From Salinarimonas ramus (GTDB taxonomy: Bacteria > Pseudomonadota > Alphaproteobacteria > Rhizobiales > Beijerinckiaceae), in the NCBI RefSeq assembly GCF_014645695.1, contig NZ_BMMF01000005.1, positions 173,797-237,796 of the forward strand: a stretch of 64,000 nt of DNA, given 5' to 3'. The notes below the pieces were generated by a model that worked only from the letters and a program-made list of their open reading frames with translations, did no database searches and was not told where the DNA came from. Position numbers and translations under genes: made by a program. This document shows positions 37,054-46,070 of the stretch, piece after piece (position 1 is the stretch's first letter; each line of letters opens with the position of its first letter).

Positions 37054-38169
37054 TCAACGGCCGGTCTTCACGCGCGTCCAGGCGCGGGTGACGAAGCGCT
37101 GGGAGCGCGGGTCGTAGGCGGTGTTGATGAAGAGGTTCTCGATCGTGGCGTCGCTCGGGTAGACGCCGGGATCGTTCAGCACCGCCTCGTCGACGAACTC
37201 CTTGGCGGCGAGGTTGCCCGACGCGTAGGCGACGTAGTTCACGTTGGCGGCGGCGACCTCCGGGCGCATCATGTAGTCGATGAAGGCGTGCGCCTCTTCC
37301 ACGTTCGGCGCGTCCGCGGGGATCGAGAACGAGTCGAACCACAACAGCGCACCCTCGTCGGGCACGATGTAGGCGATCTCGACGCCGTTGCCGGCCTCCT
37401 GCGCCCGCGCCTTGGCCTGCAGGACATCGCCGGAATAGCCCACCGCCACGCAGATGTCGCCGTTGGCGAGCGCGTTGATGTATTCCGACGAGTGGAACTT
37501 CTGCACGCTCGGCGCCATCGTCGCGAGCAGGTCCGCCGCCTGCTGCAAGTCGCCCTGGTCCTTCGAATCCGGATCGAGCCCGAGATAGTTGAGGGCGGTG
37601 GGGAAGATGTCCTCCGGCGCGTCGAGCACGTGGATGCCGCAATCGGCGAGCTTCGAGGCCACCTCGGGGTCGAATACGAGATCCCAGGTCTCGAGGTCCG
37701 CCTCCGGCCCCAGCCGCTCGCGCACGGCCTCGACGTTGATGCCGATGCCCGTCGTGCCCCACATGTAGTTCACGGCATGCGCGTTGCCGGGATCGTAGAC
37801 CGCGAGCCGATCGGCGATCTGCGGCCAGGCGTTCTCCAGGTTGGGGATCTGCGCCTTGTCGAGGGGCGCGAACACGCCCGCCTGGATCAGGCGCTGCGTG
37901 AACGGGCCCGACGGCACCACGATGTCGTAGCCCGAGCGGCCGGCGAGCAGCTTCGTCTCGACGATCTCGTTGTTGTCGTAGGTGTCGTAGACCACCTCGA
38001 TGCCTGTCTCGGCGGTGAAGTCCGCGAGCACCTGCGGGTCGATGTAGTCCGACCAATTGTAGACGTTGACCACGCGCTCCTGCGCGAGCGCGCCGCCCGT
38101 GGCGAGCGCCAGCGCGGACACGGAAACGAGCGCGCCCAGCGCCCGGCGGGTGGGGAGGAAACGACCCAT
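37054..38169 (-). CDS. Polyamine ABC transporter substrate-binding protein (PotF/PotD type)
   Basis: A 371-residue periplasmic binding protein. The signal peptide is about 1-29 (RRALGALVSVSALALATG, cleavage near ALAQ), followed by the diagnostic VVNVYNWSDYIDPQVLADF and YDIVVPSGPF. PotF/PotD bind putrescine or spermidine and feed a PotGHI-type importer. No permease or ATPase gene is adjacent: it is flanked by the SDR gene (18 bp, convergent) and higBA (divergent). It must use an importer encoded elsewhere or act as a scavenging receptor. Confidence 0.87.
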   Translation of the reverse strand: MGRFLPTRRALGALVSVSALALATGGALAQERVVNVYNWSDYIDPQVLADFTAETGIEVVYDTYDNNEIVETKLLAGRSGYDIVVPSGPFTQRLIQAGVFAPLDKAQIPNLENAWPQIADRLAVYDPGNAHAVNYMWGTTGIGINVEAVRERLGPEADLETWDLVFDPEVASKLADCGIHVLDAPEDIFPTALNYLGLDPDSKDQGDLQQAADLLATMAPSVQKFHSSEYINALANGDICVAVGYSGDVLQAKARAQEAGNGVEIAYIVPDEGALLWFDSFSIPADAPNVEEAHAFIDYMMRPEVAAANVNYVAYASGNLAAKEFVDEAVLNDPGVYPSDATIENLFINTAYDPRSQRFVTRAWTRVKTGR

Positions 38170-38292
38170 CGCGTGCGGTCTCCCGATCTCAGGTTCGTGC
38201 GGGTGGAGGAATACGCGGCAGCGGTGCCGGCGCGCGAGGAAACGTAGGGGAGAGGGGGGTGGGGTGCAAGCGCTTACGCGAGGGGAACGTCG

Positions 38293-38322
38293 TTGCCACG
38301 ATGAGCGGTGTGTGGTTACACT
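38293..38322 (+). promoter_or_regulatory. higBA promoter
   Basis: TTGCCA (38293-38298) and TACACT (38317-38322) are separated by 18 bp, a good sigma-70-type promoter. Transcription would begin near 38329, the GTG of higB, so the toxin message may be leaderless. The -10 overlaps the inverted repeat at 38303-38326. Confidence 0.55.
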
Positions 38323-38326
38323 GCTC
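38303..38326. promoter_or_regulatory. Inverted repeat, candidate HigA operator
   Basis: GAGCGGTGT (38303-38311) and ACACTGCTC (38318-38326) are inverted copies matching at 8 of 9 positions around a 6-bp spacer, lying over the -10 of the higBA promoter. HigA proteins repress their own operon through such palindromes. Confidence 0.55.
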
Positions 38327-38328
38327 GC

Positions 38329-38607
38329 GTGATCCGGTCTTTTCGCCACAAGGGTCTGGAGCGTCTCTACGAGACCGGTGATCGCCGCCGGCTCGCGCCG
38401 GAGCACGTGGCGAAGGTCGAACGCGTGCTCGCTCGGCTCGACCAGGCGTCTCGCCCCGGCGACATGGATCTGCCCGGATACCGGCTCCATCCGCTGAAGG
38501 GGGATCTGGCAGGCTTCTGGTCGGTCACGATCTCGGCGAACTGGCGCCTCGTGTTCCGGTTCGAGGACGCAGACGCGTGGGATCTCGACCTGCTCGACTA
38601 TCACTGA
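38329..38607 (+). CDS. higB: HigB-type toxin (RelE/ParE superfamily mRNA interferase)
   Basis: A 92-residue protein, the usual HigB length: [18 protein letters not shown] at the start, [19 protein letters not shown] in the middle and [10 protein letters not shown] near the end. HigB cleaves mRNA on translating ribosomes and is neutralised by HigA. The GTG at 38329 aligns with family starts; an upstream GTG in frame would add 7 residues beyond the predicted transcription start. It is followed 11 bp later by higA, the toxin-first order typical of higBA. Confidence 0.9.
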   Translation: MIRSFRHKGLERLYETGDRRRLAPEHVAKVERVLARLDQASRPGDMDLPGYRLHPLKGDLAGFWSVTISANWRLVFRFEDADAWDLDLLDYH

Positions 38608-38618
38608 AGGCCATCCAC

Positions 38619-38918
38619 ATGCCGATGAAGCGACCGCCCCATCCCGGCCTCTCCGTACGCCACGACTGCCTGGAGCCTCTCGGGCTGGGCGTGACCGAGG
38701 CCGCACGTCGGCTCGGCGTGAGCCGCAGGCAGCTTTCGGACCTCGTCAACGGGCGCTCCGGCATCTCTCCGGAGATGGCCATCCGGCTGGACAAGGCCTT
38801 CGGCGGAGGCGCCGAGACCTGGTACCGCATGCAGGCGGCGTACGACATGGCGCGGGCGCTCGAGCATGCGGCCGAGATCCACGTCGAGCGCGTGGTCGCC
38901 TCGCACGAGGGTGTGTGA
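38619..38918 (+). CDS. higA: HigA-type antitoxin (XRE-family)
   Basis: A 99-residue DNA-binding antitoxin. The helix-turn-helix is [38 protein letters not shown]-like (about residues 25-62) and [17 protein letters not shown] is the conserved HigA tail. It binds HigB and represses the operon. Start ATG 38619 follows GAAGG. The stop is 3 bp from the stop of the convergent aminotransferase gene; a GTGTGA-cgc-TCACAC inverted repeat (38913-38927) covers both stops. Confidence 0.92.
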   Translation: MPMKRPPHPGLSVRHDCLEPLGLGVTEAARRLGVSRRQLSDLVNGRSGISPEMAIRLDKAFGGGAETWYRMQAAYDMARALEHAAEIHVERVVASHEGV

Positions 38919-38921
38919 CGC

Positions 38922-40067
38922 TCACACCCCCCGCATCCGCTCCAGCGCGGCATCCAGCGTCGCGTCGCGCTTGGCGAAGCAGAAGCGCACCACATTCGTC
39001 ACCTCGCCCCCGGGATAGAAGGCCGAGACCGGGATGGCGGCGACGCCGTGCTCGCTCACCAGCCGGCGGCAGAAGGAGACGTCGTCCTCGCCGCGCGCGC
39101 CGATGTCGACGTTGACGAAATAGGTCCCCGCGGCCGGGATCACCGAGAAGCCGAGCCCCGCGAGGCCGTCGCAGAAGCGGTCGCGCGAGCGCTGCAGGTC
39201 GGCGCGCAGCCCCTCGAAATAAGCGTCGTCCTTGCCGAGCCCGTAGGCCACCGCCGCCTGGAGGTTGGGCGGCGTCGTGAAGGTGAGGAACTGGTGGGCC
39301 TTGGCGAGCGTGCCGAGCAGCGGCGCGGCGGCGCTCACGAAGCCCACCTTCCAGCCGGTGAGATTGAAGATCTTGCCGGCCGAGCCGATCTTCACCGTGC
39401 GCTCGCGCATCCCCTCCTCGTTCATCAGCGAACGGTGGCGGCGGCCGTCGAAGATCACGTGCTCCCACACCTCGTCGCAGATCGCGATGGCGTCGTGGCG
39501 CACGCAGTAGCGGGCGAGCAGCGCGCGGTCGGCGTCGGAGAAGACGGTGGCCGTCGGGTTCAACGGATCGTTGAACAGGACGGCCTTGGTGCGCTCCGAG
39601 AAGACGGCCTCGAGCGCCGCCTCGTCCAGGCCGAAGAGCGGCGGCTGGAGCGTGACCACGCGCGGCACGCCGCCGGCCCGGCGCACGAGCGGCAGGTAGG
39701 CGTCGTACATCGGCGCGAACAGGACCACCTCGTCGCCGGGCTCCAGGATGGCCATCAGCGCGCCGGCGATGGCCTCGGTGGCGCCCGACGTCACCATGAT
39801 CTCGCGCTCGGGATCGAGGACGAGGCCCTGCCAGCGGGCGTAATGCGCGGCGATGGCGGCGCGCAGCTCCGGCAGGCCGAGCATGGGCGGATACTGGTTC
39901 CAGCCCTCCAGCACGGCGCGCGCCGCGGCCTCGCGCACGTCGGCGGGGCCGGGATCGTCCGGAAAGCCCTGGCCGAGATTGACGGCGCCCGTCTCCCGGG
40001 CACGGCGCGACATCTCCTCGAAGATGGTCGTCGGCAGGCCTGAGAGAACGGAATTGAGCGGCTTCAT
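38922..40067 (-). CDS. Class I/II pyridoxal-phosphate aminotransferase
   Basis: A 381-residue fold-type I aminotransferase. VNLGQGFPDDPGPADVREAA opens the N-terminal arm, NDPLNPTATVF and CDEVWEHVIFDG carry the cofactor-ring residues, and SAGKIFNLTGWKVG holds the PLP lysine. It most resembles the KAT/YbdL group that transaminates methionine, glutamine or kynurenine, but the exact substrate is not readable. An unrelated Arg-rich extension is possible upstream; the ATG at 40067 is the family-like start. It is followed 76 bp upstream (in genome order) by the DUF2336 genes on the same strand. Confidence 0.87.
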   Translation of the reverse strand: MKPLNSVLSGLPTTIFEEMSRRARETGAVNLGQGFPDDPGPADVREAAARAVLEGWNQYPPMLGLPELRAAIAAHYARWQGLVLDPEREIMVTSGATEAIAGALMAILEPGDEVVLFAPMYDAYLPLVRRAGGVPRVVTLQPPLFGLDEAALEAVFSERTKAVLFNDPLNPTATVFSDADRALLARYCVRHDAIAICDEVWEHVIFDGRRHRSLMNEEGMRERTVKIGSAGKIFNLTGWKVGFVSAAAPLLGTLAKAHQFLTFTTPPNLQAAVAYGLGKDDAYFEGLRADLQRSRDRFCDGLAGLGFSVIPAAGTYFVNVDIGARGEDDVSFCRRLVSEHGVAAIPVSAFYPGGEVTNVVRFCFAKRDATLDAALERMRGV

Positions 40068-40143
40068 CGGGCGGCTCCGGCTCGGGAACGGGATGGTCCC
40101 GCCCTCTAGCACGGCCGCGCGCGCAGCGCGACGGGACGCGACG

Positions 40144-41277
40144 CTAGCGCCGCCGCGCCGCGATCTGGCGCTGGGCGGCCGCTTCCGCCGCGCGCTTCTG
40201 GGAGGCCTCGCGGGCCTTGAGGAACTGGACGACGCGCTGGGCCGTCTGCGGGCGCAGCTGCTCGAAGGCGTCGCGGGAGCGCTTGAGGACATGGGGCGCG
40301 CAAGCGCCTTCGGGATCGCGCAGCGCGAGCAGCGGCTCGACCGTGGTGAAGGACCAGCCCTGGGCGCGGGCGACGACGACGAGCAGCTCGCTGTCGCCGG
40401 CCTTGAACAGGCGTTCGGCCGTCGAGAGCGTCAAATCGGCGGCGAAGGATATGGCGCAGATCGCCTCCTCGCCCTTGCCGTCGCGCGCGTAGGTCGCGAC
40501 GTCGCCCTCCGTGATCGGGCGCGTCGCGGCCAGCCGCGAGACCACGGCGTAGGCCGCCGCGAGATCGCGCCCGCCCGGCAGCACGGCGGCGCGCACCGAG
40601 CTCGCGCCGATCTCGATCACCTCGGTGACGATGGCGCCCTCCGACGGCGCGTCCTCGGCGAGGCGCCTGCGCGCGGTCTCCTGAGCGATGGCGACGAGCT
40701 GGCGGACGTGCTCCTCGGGCAGGTCGACGCGCTCGGAGAGCACGTCGTGCAGCGGCGTGTCGATGCGCGCGCGATCGATCAGATCCCCGATCGCCCCGTC
40801 GGAGAAGCGCGCGCCCGGATTGGCGGCGACGGCATGGACCACGCGCCGGTCCCCGCGCTTCACCAGCACGTCGGTGACGGGCTCGGAGAGCGTCGTGCGC
40901 GCGCTGATGGCGAGCATGTGCTCGCGCCCCTTGGCGATGGCGACCGCCACGAGATCCTCGTCCGACAGTCGCTCGGAGCGGGCGAGGACGGGGCGCGCCA
41001 CCGCGATCTCGTCGTGGGCGAGCGAGCGGATCACGCCGCGCGGCGCGTTGGGCGCGTCCGCCAGGCGCTCGGCGAGCTCGACGCGGGCCCGCGCCTCGAT
41101 CGCCGCCGCGAGGCGCGCGATGACGACGTCGAACAGGTCGACCTGCTCGTCGGTGAGCGCCGGGGCGTCGCGCAGGAAGAGGTCGGTGACCTGGCGCAGG
41201 TGGTCGGCACGCCGCGTGCTCGTTCCACGTGCGATCGCGTCGTCGACCTCCCTCATCAATGCGGGCATCGCGTTCAT
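40144..41277 (-). CDS. DUF2336 domain-containing protein (paralogue 1)
   Basis: A 377-residue all-helical protein of the DUF2336 family, known almost only from alphaproteobacteria and of unknown function. Repeated HEAT-like helices are visible (VELAERLADAPNAPRGVIRSLA, HDEIAVARPVLARSERLSDEDLVAVA, VTDVLVKRGDRRVVHAVAANPGA). No membrane or enzyme motif is seen. It lies next to a second DUF2336 gene on the same strand, with which it shares the layout of all helices, so the pair looks like a tandem duplication. The C-terminus is a basic KRAAEAAAQRQIAARRR tail. Confidence 0.85.
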   Translation of the reverse strand: MNAMPALMREVDDAIARGTSTRRADHLRQVTDLFLRDAPALTDEQVDLFDVVIARLAAAIEARARVELAERLADAPNAPRGVIRSLAHDEIAVARPVLARSERLSDEDLVAVAIAKGREHMLAISARTTLSEPVTDVLVKRGDRRVVHAVAANPGARFSDGAIGDLIDRARIDTPLHDVLSERVDLPEEHVRQLVAIAQETARRRLAEDAPSEGAIVTEVIEIGASSVRAAVLPGGRDLAAAYAVVSRLAATRPITEGDVATYARDGKGEEAICAISFAADLTLSTAERLFKAGDSELLVVVARAQGWSFTTVEPLLALRDPEGACAPHVLKRSRDAFEQLRPQTAQRVVQFLKAREASQKRAAEAAAQRQIAARRR

Positions 41278-41401
41278 GGCTCCCTCGTGCCTCCCGACGC
41301 GACGTTAGGCGAGCCGATGAAGCGCGAGGTTAGATCGATCGCTCGAATTGTCCGGGTCTGGCGGGAAGCCGACGGGAAAGCGGCGTGGGGAGACGAAATA
41401 C

Positions 41402-41439
41402 GGCGCGAAACCTGCGCCGGGCGTGCGTGACGTACGCCC
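41402..41439 (-). terminator. Double hairpin between the DUF2336 paralogues
   Basis: GGCGC (41402-41406) pairs with GCGCC (41414-41418), and GGGCGTGC (41419-41426) with GTACGCCC (41432-41439, one G-U pair). The two stems stack in the 207-bp gap after the second DUF2336 gene. No strong T-run is present in either direction. Confidence 0.3.
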
Positions 41440-41484
41440 GCACGCGCCGCGCCGGCCTGGAATCACCCGAGGAGGTGGTTTTGC

Positions 41485-42606
41485 TCAGATCGCCTCGGCC
41501 TCGAGCGTGCGCTCGCGCATGGCGGTGAAGCGCACGATGCGCTGGGCGGTGGAGACGGAGAGCTGCTGGAAGGCGGCGAAGGCCGAGCGGTGGACCTCGT
41601 CGGTGAGCTCGCGCCCCGCCTTGGCGACGAGGAAGGCCTTGAAGGTCGCCCAGCCGAAGCGCAGCGAGCGCAGGAAGAAGAGCAGCGGGTCGTAGTGGTT
41701 CGAGTGGTAGGCGCGCGCCACCACCGGCGTCGGCACCTGGGCGAGATGCGCGATCGCCGCGAGCGCGTCCTCGATGCGCCCCTCGCGCACCCAGGCGGCG
41801 ATGGTCTCCTCGTCGAGCGCGCCCGAGCCCGCGCATTCCGAGACGATCCGGGCCGCGTCGGCGAAGTCGTCGACGAGGGCCTTGTAGCTCGACGTGCGCG
41901 CCAGGTCCTCGGCGGCACCGTCCACCGCGTCGTCGAAGGCGGCCGTGTCGAAGGAGAAGCCGTCGAGGCGCGCGAGCGAATCGCGCATCGTCGCACGCGC
42001 CTTCTCGCGGGCGATGGCGACGAGCTGGCGCAGCTGCTCGTTGCCGAGGCTCGCACGCGCCTCGAGCTGCGTCTGCAGGTCCTCGTCGCCGCGCGCCTTC
42101 TCCACCAGCGCCACCAGAGAGCGCTCGGAGAGCAGCGCGCCCTCGTTGCCGGCCACCGCGCTGACCACGCGCTCGTCGCCGCGATCCACGAGAATGTCGG
42201 TGATGCGCTCGGAGAGGCTCGCGCGGCGGCTCAACGCCAGGAGGTGCTCCTGGCTCTTGAGCGCGGCGACCCGGGCGAGATCGTCCTCGTCGAGGCGCGC
42301 CGCACGCTCCAGCACCGGGCGCGCCACCGCGATCTCGTCGTCGAGCGCGAGGTCGCGCAGCACGCCCTGGGGCGCGTTGATCATGTCGGCGAGGCGCTCG
42401 GAGAGCTCCACGCGCACACGGAACTCGATGCCCCGGGCGAGCCGCAGGATGACCTCGTCGAACACCGCCACGTGCAGGTCGGCGAGGTGGGGCGCCTGCT
42501 CGATGAACAGGTCGGTCATGCGCCGCAACGTCTCGACGCGCCGGGACGGGTCGCCGTTGGCGACGGCGTCCTCCACGTCCGACACGAGCGAGGTCAGCAT
42601 GTCCAT
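41485..42606 (-). CDS. DUF2336 domain-containing protein (paralogue 2)
   Basis: A 373-residue DUF2336 protein collinear with its neighbour: VELSERLADMINAPQGVLRDLA, DDEIAVARPVLERAARLDEDDLARVA, ITDILVDRGDERVVSAVAGNEGA match the same helices. The C-terminal half differs, with YHSNHYDPLLFFLRSLRFGW, an aromatic stretch absent from paralogue 1. The ATG at 42606 (MDMLTSL) follows GGAAG; longer starts add an Arg-rich stretch. It is divergent from the Amt-GGDEF-EAL gene across 224 bp, which hints at a shared second-messenger or nitrogen-linked role, though this is inference. Confidence 0.85.
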   Translation of the reverse strand: MDMLTSLVSDVEDAVANGDPSRRVETLRRMTDLFIEQAPHLADLHVAVFDEVILRLARGIEFRVRVELSERLADMINAPQGVLRDLALDDEIAVARPVLERAARLDEDDLARVAALKSQEHLLALSRRASLSERITDILVDRGDERVVSAVAGNEGALLSERSLVALVEKARGDEDLQTQLEARASLGNEQLRQLVAIAREKARATMRDSLARLDGFSFDTAAFDDAVDGAAEDLARTSSYKALVDDFADAARIVSECAGSGALDEETIAAWVREGRIEDALAAIAHLAQVPTPVVARAYHSNHYDPLLFFLRSLRFGWATFKAFLVAKAGRELTDEVHRSAFAAFQQLSVSTAQRIVRFTAMRERTLEAEAI

Positions 42607-42830
42607 GAGCACGATCTTCCCGGCCGCGAGCGCCTTCTCGCGTCGTCGCGTCGAATGCACCTTAATGCCCTTTCGTAAGCGATGTGTTGAGACGCAGCCG
42701 CGAATCCCATGCGCGGAAAGGGTTCGTGGCGCTCTGGCGGACCGAGAGGTCCCGGTGAACATCCGTGCGGCAAACGTAGCGTTAACGGGCTTCGCGCTAG
42801 AACGTCATCGACGACGTCGGAACGAATGCA

Positions 42831-45800
42831 ATGAAGTACAAGGCTCTGCATATTGCTCATCTGAGCATCATCATGCCTTTTCTTTGGGCGACTTCCGCGT
42901 CGGCGGCGCCCGTCACCGAGCTCGGCGCGCGGCTCGACACGACCTGGATCATGGTCGCCGCCGCCCTGGTCTTCCTGATGCAGATCGGCTTCATGCTGCT
43001 CGAGGCCGGCGCCGTGCGCACCAAGAACGCGGTGAACGTCGCGCAGAAGAACCTGCTCGACTTCGTCTTCGCCACCCTGGCCTTCGCGGCGATCGGCTTC
43101 GCGCTCGCCTTCGGGGCGTCGTCGACGCTCCTCCCCGTGGGTTCGGAGGCGCGGCTCTTCCTGCTGAGCGGGCTCGCGCCGGAGGAGGTGCCCTTCTTCG
43201 TCTTCCAGGTGATGTTCTGCGGCACGGCGGCGACGATCGTCGCCGGCGCGGTCGCCGAGCGGATGCGGCTGTCCGCCTACGTCGTCTGCACCGTCGTCAT
43301 CGCCGCCCTGATCTACCCGGTCTTCGTCCACTGGGCCTGGGGCAACGCGCTCGCGCCCGCCTCCGGCGCCTGGCTCGCCGATCTCGGCTTCGTCGACTTC
43401 GCCGGCGCGACGGTGGTCCACGCCACCGGCGCGTGGGTGGCGCTCGCCGCCTGCCTCGTCCTCGGCCCGCGCGCCGGGCGTTTCGACGCGCGCGGCCGCC
43501 CCGTGCGGATCGCGGGCCACAGCCCCGTGCTCTCGGCCGCGGGCGCGCTCGTGCTCTTCGTCGGCTGGATCGGCTTCAACGGCGGCTCGACGCTCGCGGC
43601 CTCCGCGGAGGTGCCCGCGATCGTCCTCGCGACGGTGCTCGCGGGCGCCGCCGGCGGCGCGGGCGGCTACGTCGCGGGCTGGTCGCGGGACGGGAGGCTC
43701 CCGCCCGAGCGCCCGATCAACGGCGTGATCGGCGGGCTCGTCGCCGTCACCGCCGGCTGCCACCTCCTCGATCCCGGCGCGGCGATGCTGGTGGGCTTCC
43801 TCGGCGGCCTCGTGGCGAACGCCGTCAACCACCTCCTCGAGACCCGCGCGCGCCTCGACGACGTCGTCGGCGCGGTGGGCGTGCACGGCGCGGCCGGCGC
43901 CTTCGGCACGCTGGCGCTCGCGCTGCTGGCACCCGTCGACATGCTCCCCGCCGGCGACCGCGTCGCGCAGCTCGGCGTCCAGGCGCTCGGCGTCGGCACG
44001 AACGCCCTGTGGGCCTTCGGCATCGCCTACGTCGCGCTGCGCCTCCTCGCCCGCGCGCTCCCCGTCCGGGTCTCGGCGAGCGACGAGGCGGCGGGGCTCA
44101 ACGTGGCGGAGCACGCGACGCGGCTCGGGACCGGGCACGTCGAGGACGCCATGCAGTCGCTGGTGCGCGGCGACATCGACCTCGCCGCCCGCCTCCCCGT
44201 GGTCGACGGCGACGACGCCCAGCGGCTCACCGAATTGTTCAACGGCCTGATGGATTCGCTTCAGCGGGCGGAGGAGCGGCGCGGCGACGAGACCGAGCGC
44301 CGGCGCGCGGAGGAGGAGGCCTCGCGGCTCGCCGCCCTGGCGGACGCGACCTTCGAGGGCATCCTCATCGTGCGCGACGGCGTCGTCGTCGACGCCAACA
44401 CCTCCGCCGGCACCCTCTTCGGCGCCGACGCGCACGGCCTGCGCGGGCGCCCGCTACGCGATCTCGTTCCCGCCACGGACTGGGGCGATCTCGCGCGGGC
44501 GCTCGCGGGCTCCGACGCGGGCGCGCCCTGCGAGATGCGCGTGCGCGGTGCCGACGGCGCGCCGGTGCCCGTGGAGATCCGCCGGCGCTCCATCGTCGTC
44601 AAGGGCGTGGAGGCGCAGGTCCTCGCCATCGCCGACCAGCGCGAGCGCCACGAGGCGGAGGCGCGCATCTACCATCTCGCCCTCCACGACCCGCTGACCG
44701 ACCTGCCGAACCGCACGCTCTTCAACCGCGAGCTCGCCAAGCGCACGGAGCCGCGGCCCGAGGCGAGCGCGGGCGCGACGCCGGGCGCGGCGCTCCTCCT
44801 CGTCGACCTCGACCGCTTCAAGGACATCAACGACCTCTACGGCCACCCCGCGGGCGACGCGGTGATCTCCGCCGTGGCGGCGCGCCTGCGCGGCCTGTGC
44901 CGCGAGAGCGACTGCGCGGCGCGGCTCGGCGGCGACGAGTTCGCCGTCCTCCAGGCCGGGATCGTCTTCGCGGCGCAGGCGAGCGATCTCGCCTTGCGCA
45001 TCCTCCACGAGGTGGGCAAGCCCGTGCTCCTGCCGAGCGGCCAGGAGATCCGCCCGTGCTGCTCCATCGGGCTCGCGCTCTTCCCCGACCACGCGGGCGA
45101 CGCCGCCGGCCTGTTCCAGCAGGCGGACACGGCGCTCTACGCGGCCAAGAACGCCGGGCGCAACGGCTATGCGATCTACGAGCCCGGCATGGGCGAGGCC
45201 CAGCGCCGGCGCCAGCGCATCGAGGCGGAGCTCGCGGGCGCCCTCGATCGCGGCGAGCTCGCGCTGCACTACCAGCCGCGCCTCGATCTCGCGCAGGGGC
45301 GCATCGTCTCCTACGAGGCGCTTCTGCGCTGGAGCCACCGCGAGGACGGCTCGATCTCGCCCGCCGACTTCATCCCCGTGGCCGAGGAGACCGGCCTCAT
45401 CGTCCCCATCGGCGCCTTCGTCCTGCGCGAGGCCTGCGCCGCCGCGGCGCGGCTCTTCCCCGAGACGGGGATGAGCGTCAACGTGAGCCCCCGCCAGTTC
45501 CGGGACCCGGAGTTCCTCGAGACCGTTCTCGACGCCCTCGAAGCCTCCGGCCTGCCGCCGGATCGGCTCGAGCTCGAGATCACCGAGAGCGTCCTCGTCG
45601 ACGACGACCGCCGCGCCATCGCCATCCTGGAGACGCTGGAGCGCGCCGGCGTGCGCATCGCGCTCGACGATTTCGGCACGGGCTATTCCTCGCTGAGCTA
45701 TCTCACGCGCTTTCCCTTCGACACGATCAAGATCGACCGCTCCTTCATCCGCGGCATGGAGGACGACGACAGCGCCTGGCACATCGTCGAATCGGTGCTG

Positions 45801-46070
45801 CGGCTCTCGGAGGGGCTCGGCGTGCGCGTCGTCGCGGAGGGCGTGGAGACGCCCGACCAGCTCCTGCGGCTCATGCAGCGCGGCTGCGACGAGGTGCAGG
45901 GCTACCTCATCGCCGCCCCCGCCGGCGCCGACGTCGCCGCGCGCACCATCCCCGAGGCGGTGCGCACCATCCTCGACGACCCCGCCGCCTACGCCGCGAC
46001 CCGCGCCGAGGCGCTCGCCGAGCTCGCCGGCGCCCGCCGCCGCGCGGGCGGGCGGCGGAAGGCGGGGTGA
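42831..46070 (+). CDS. Ammonium transporter / HAMP-like / PAS / GGDEF-EAL fusion sensor
   Basis: A 1079-residue five-part protein. Residues 1-26 look like a signal peptide. Residues 35-425 are a full Amt/Rh channel with eleven helices, keeping the twin pore histidines His197 (VVHATGAW) and His352 (GVHGAAGAFG), Asp189 and the HWAWG aromatic. The Amt end motif GLNVAEH (422-428) runs into a HAMP-like linker (437-480, LVRGDIDLAARLPVVDGDDA). Then PAS (about 500-605), GGDEF (613-785, GGDEF intact at 700) and EAL (795-1035, YEALLRW at 828). It should couple external ammonium to c-di-GMP synthesis or breakdown. No glnK/PII gene is adjacent. This is comparable with Amt-histidine kinase sensors such as Kuenenia Amt5, but with a c-di-GMP output. 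Confidence 0.93.
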   Translation: MKYKALHIAHLSIIMPFLWATSASAAPVTELGARLDTTWIMVAAALVFLMQIGFMLLEAGAVRTKNAVNVAQKNLLDFVFATLAFAAIGFALAFGASSTLLPVGSEARLFLLSGLAPEEVPFFVFQVMFCGTAATIVAGAVAERMRLSAYVVCTVVIAALIYPVFVHWAWGNALAPASGAWLADLGFVDFAGATVVHATGAWVALAACLVLGPRAGRFDARGRPVRIAGHSPVLSAAGALVLFVGWIGFNGGSTLAASAEVPAIVLATVLAGAAGGAGGYVAGWSRDGRLPPERPINGVIGGLVAVTAGCHLLDPGAAMLVGFLGGLVANAVNHLLETRARLDDVVGAVGVHGAAGAFGTLALALLAPVDMLPAGDRVAQLGVQALGVGTNALWAFGIAYVALRLLARALPVRVSASDEAAGLNVAEHATRLGTGHVEDAMQSLVRGDIDLAARLPVVDGDDAQRLTELFNGLMDSLQRAEERRGDETERRRAEEEASRLAALADATFEGILIVRDGVVVDANTSAGTLFGADAHGLRGRPLRDLVPATDWGDLARALAGSDAGAPCEMRVRGADGAPVPVEIRRRSIVVKGVEAQVLAIADQRERHEAEARIYHLALHDPLTDLPNRTLFNRELAKRTEPRPEASAGATPGAALLLVDLDRFKDINDLYGHPAGDAVISAVAARLRGLCRESDCAARLGGDEFAVLQAGIVFAAQASDLALRILHEVGKPVLLPSGQEIRPCCSIGLALFPDHAGDAAGLFQQADTALYAAKNAGRNGYAIYEPGMGEAQRRRQRIEAELAGALDRGELALHYQPRLDLAQGRIVSYEALLRWSHREDGSISPADFIPVAEETGLIVPIGAFVLREACAAAARLFPETGMSVNVSPRQFRDPEFLETVLDALEASGLPPDRLELEITESVLVDDDRRAIAILETLERAGVRIALDDFGTGYSSLSYLTRFPFDTIKIDRSFIRGMEDDDSAWHIVESVLRLSEGLGVRVVAEGVETPDQLLRLMQRGCDEVQGYLIAAPAGADVAARTIPEAVRTILDDPAAYAATRAEALAELAGARRRAGGRRKAG

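Noticed and set aside
38913-38927. GTGTGA-cgc-TCACAC as a true terminator between higA and the aminotransferase gene
   Set aside because: The stem is six bp with a three-base loop and no T-run; the symmetry arises largely from the two facing TGA stops.
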